Shown here: positions 6,244 through 6,445 of the stretch, piece after piece
Position numbering within the stretch: the stretch's first letter is position 1
How the letters are laid out: each line of letters opens with the position of its first letter
Source: Moraxellaceae bacterium
GTDB taxonomy: Bacteria > Pseudomonadota > Gammaproteobacteria > Pseudomonadales > UBA3067
Reading direction: 5' to 3'
DNA length: 6,445 nt
NCBI GenBank assembly: GCA_002401525.1
Contig: NVTH01000033.1
Span: 1 to 6,445 of the forward strand
The notes under the pieces: generated by a model
Told to the model about the DNA's origin: nothing
What the model saw: only the letters and a program-made list of their open reading frames with translations
The model's database searches: none
Made by a program: the position numbers and the translations under genes

Positions 6244-6269
6244 GTCCTTTAAAGGGCTACTTTAAGGAC
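6244..6269 (+). promoter_or_regulatory. Hairpin 1 in the putative leader
   Basis: GTCCTTTAAAG (6244-6254) pairs with CTTTAAGGAC (6260-6269) over ten base pairs with one bulged T and a five-base loop. It has no T-tract after it, so it is not an obvious terminator; it is followed by CTGGGGGATAG. Confidence 0.55.
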
Positions 6270-6307
6270 CTGGGGGATAGTTCGCTCAGAAAAATGGCCA
6301 ATACAAC

Positions 6308-6331
6308 CCTCACCACCGTGTGGTAGTGAGG
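6308..6331 (+). promoter_or_regulatory. Hairpin 2 in the putative leader
   Basis: CCTCACCACC (6308-6317) pairs with GGTAGTGAGG (6322-6331), nine pairs around one C/A mismatch, closed by a GTGT tetraloop. No T-run follows. Together with hairpin 1 it makes a structured leader plausible; I recognise no known riboswitch consensus in it. Confidence 0.55.
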
Positions 6332-6413
6332 ACTCAAAGTGCCTTTAAAGCTATTTAATAGAAATAATTGGATCACACTATTTTATGAAAACTACTCATA
6401 GGGAGACAATCAA

Positions 6414-6445
6414 GTGACCATTGGGATACCCAAAGAGATATGCCC
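6414..6445 (+). CDS. N-terminus of an alanine dehydrogenase / NAD(P) transhydrogenase alpha-type protein (runs off the window)
   Basis: Ten codons and two bases are visible: GTG start, then TIGIPKEIC and a partial CC codon. The opening M-x-I-G-[IV]-P-[KR]-E is the signature start of the AlaDH/PNT N-terminal domain, shared by alanine dehydrogenase and the alpha subunit of proton-translocating NAD(P) transhydrogenase (PntA/PntAA). The start is well supported by GGGAG at 6401-6405, eight bases upstream. A PntAA subunit seems slightly more likely in this kind of bacterium, but ten residues cannot decide it, so no symbol is given. A ten-codon ORF (ATG 6385 to TGA 6415-6417) overlaps this start. 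Confidence 0.65.
   Translation, partial: MTIGIPKEIC

Larger units (their letters stand above)
5833..6413 (+). other. Long intergenic region before the alanine dehydrogenase/transhydrogenase-like gene
   Basis: About 580 bases with no open frame I would call with confidence on either strand. The left part (5833-6060) is AT-rich and featureless apart from GGCAGC occurring twice (near 6030 and 6053). The right part holds a candidate promoter (6141-6167), two hairpins (6244-6269, 6308-6331), a low-confidence minus-strand small ORF (6100-6240) and three CTTTAAAG-like motifs (6247, 6260, 6343). I see no clear terminator after the GIY-YIG gene. Confidence 0.6.

Overview
The window looks like a piece of chromosome from a gammaproteobacterium, probably a marine or other aquatic one. 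The evidence is a UbiD C-terminus very close to enterobacterial/pseudomonad UbiD, a Fre-type flavin reductase after it, a DeaD/CsdA-type RNA helicase, and an outer-membrane porin paired with a small PstS-like periplasmic protein. I cannot name a genus from the sequence alone. No tRNA, rRNA, CRISPR array, insertion sequence or phage module is visible.

Layout, left to right. (1) 1-369: 3' end of ubiD (ubiquinone decarboxylase), entering from outside the window. (2) 370-656: an unusual spacer with seven degenerate 12-bp tandem units and then a perfect 26-bp palindrome. (3) 657-1412: a flavin reductase of the Fre/LuxG type with a GTG start. UbiD needs prenylated FMN, which UbiX makes from reduced FMN, so a reductase next to ubiD is biochemically sensible. 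(4) 1413-1747: spacer with a good sigma70-like promoter. (5) 1748-3669: deaD, complete in content but split by an apparent single-base deletion near 1948-1950, just after the Walker A motif. (6) 3681-3722: a long hairpin between convergent genes. (7) 5461 to 3738 on the minus strand: a two-gene operon, outer-membrane porin then small PstS-like protein, with a Shine-Dalgarno abutting the porin stop. (8) 5462-5565: short divergent promoter region. (9) 5566-5832: small GIY-YIG nuclease-domain protein (YhbQ/UPF0213 type). (10) 5833-6413: about 580 bp with no convincing gene but with two hairpins, a candidate promoter and a weak minus-strand small ORF. (11) 6414-6445: first ten codons of an alanine dehydrogenase/transhydrogenase-alpha-like gene, leaving the window.

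Most of the window is housekeeping. I do not see a convincing new multi-gene system. The points most worth a second look are the deaD frameshift, the loss of the flavin-contacting arginine in the Fre-like protein, the repeat-plus-palindrome spacer between ubiD and fre, the porin/mini-PstS pair, and the structured region before the last gene.
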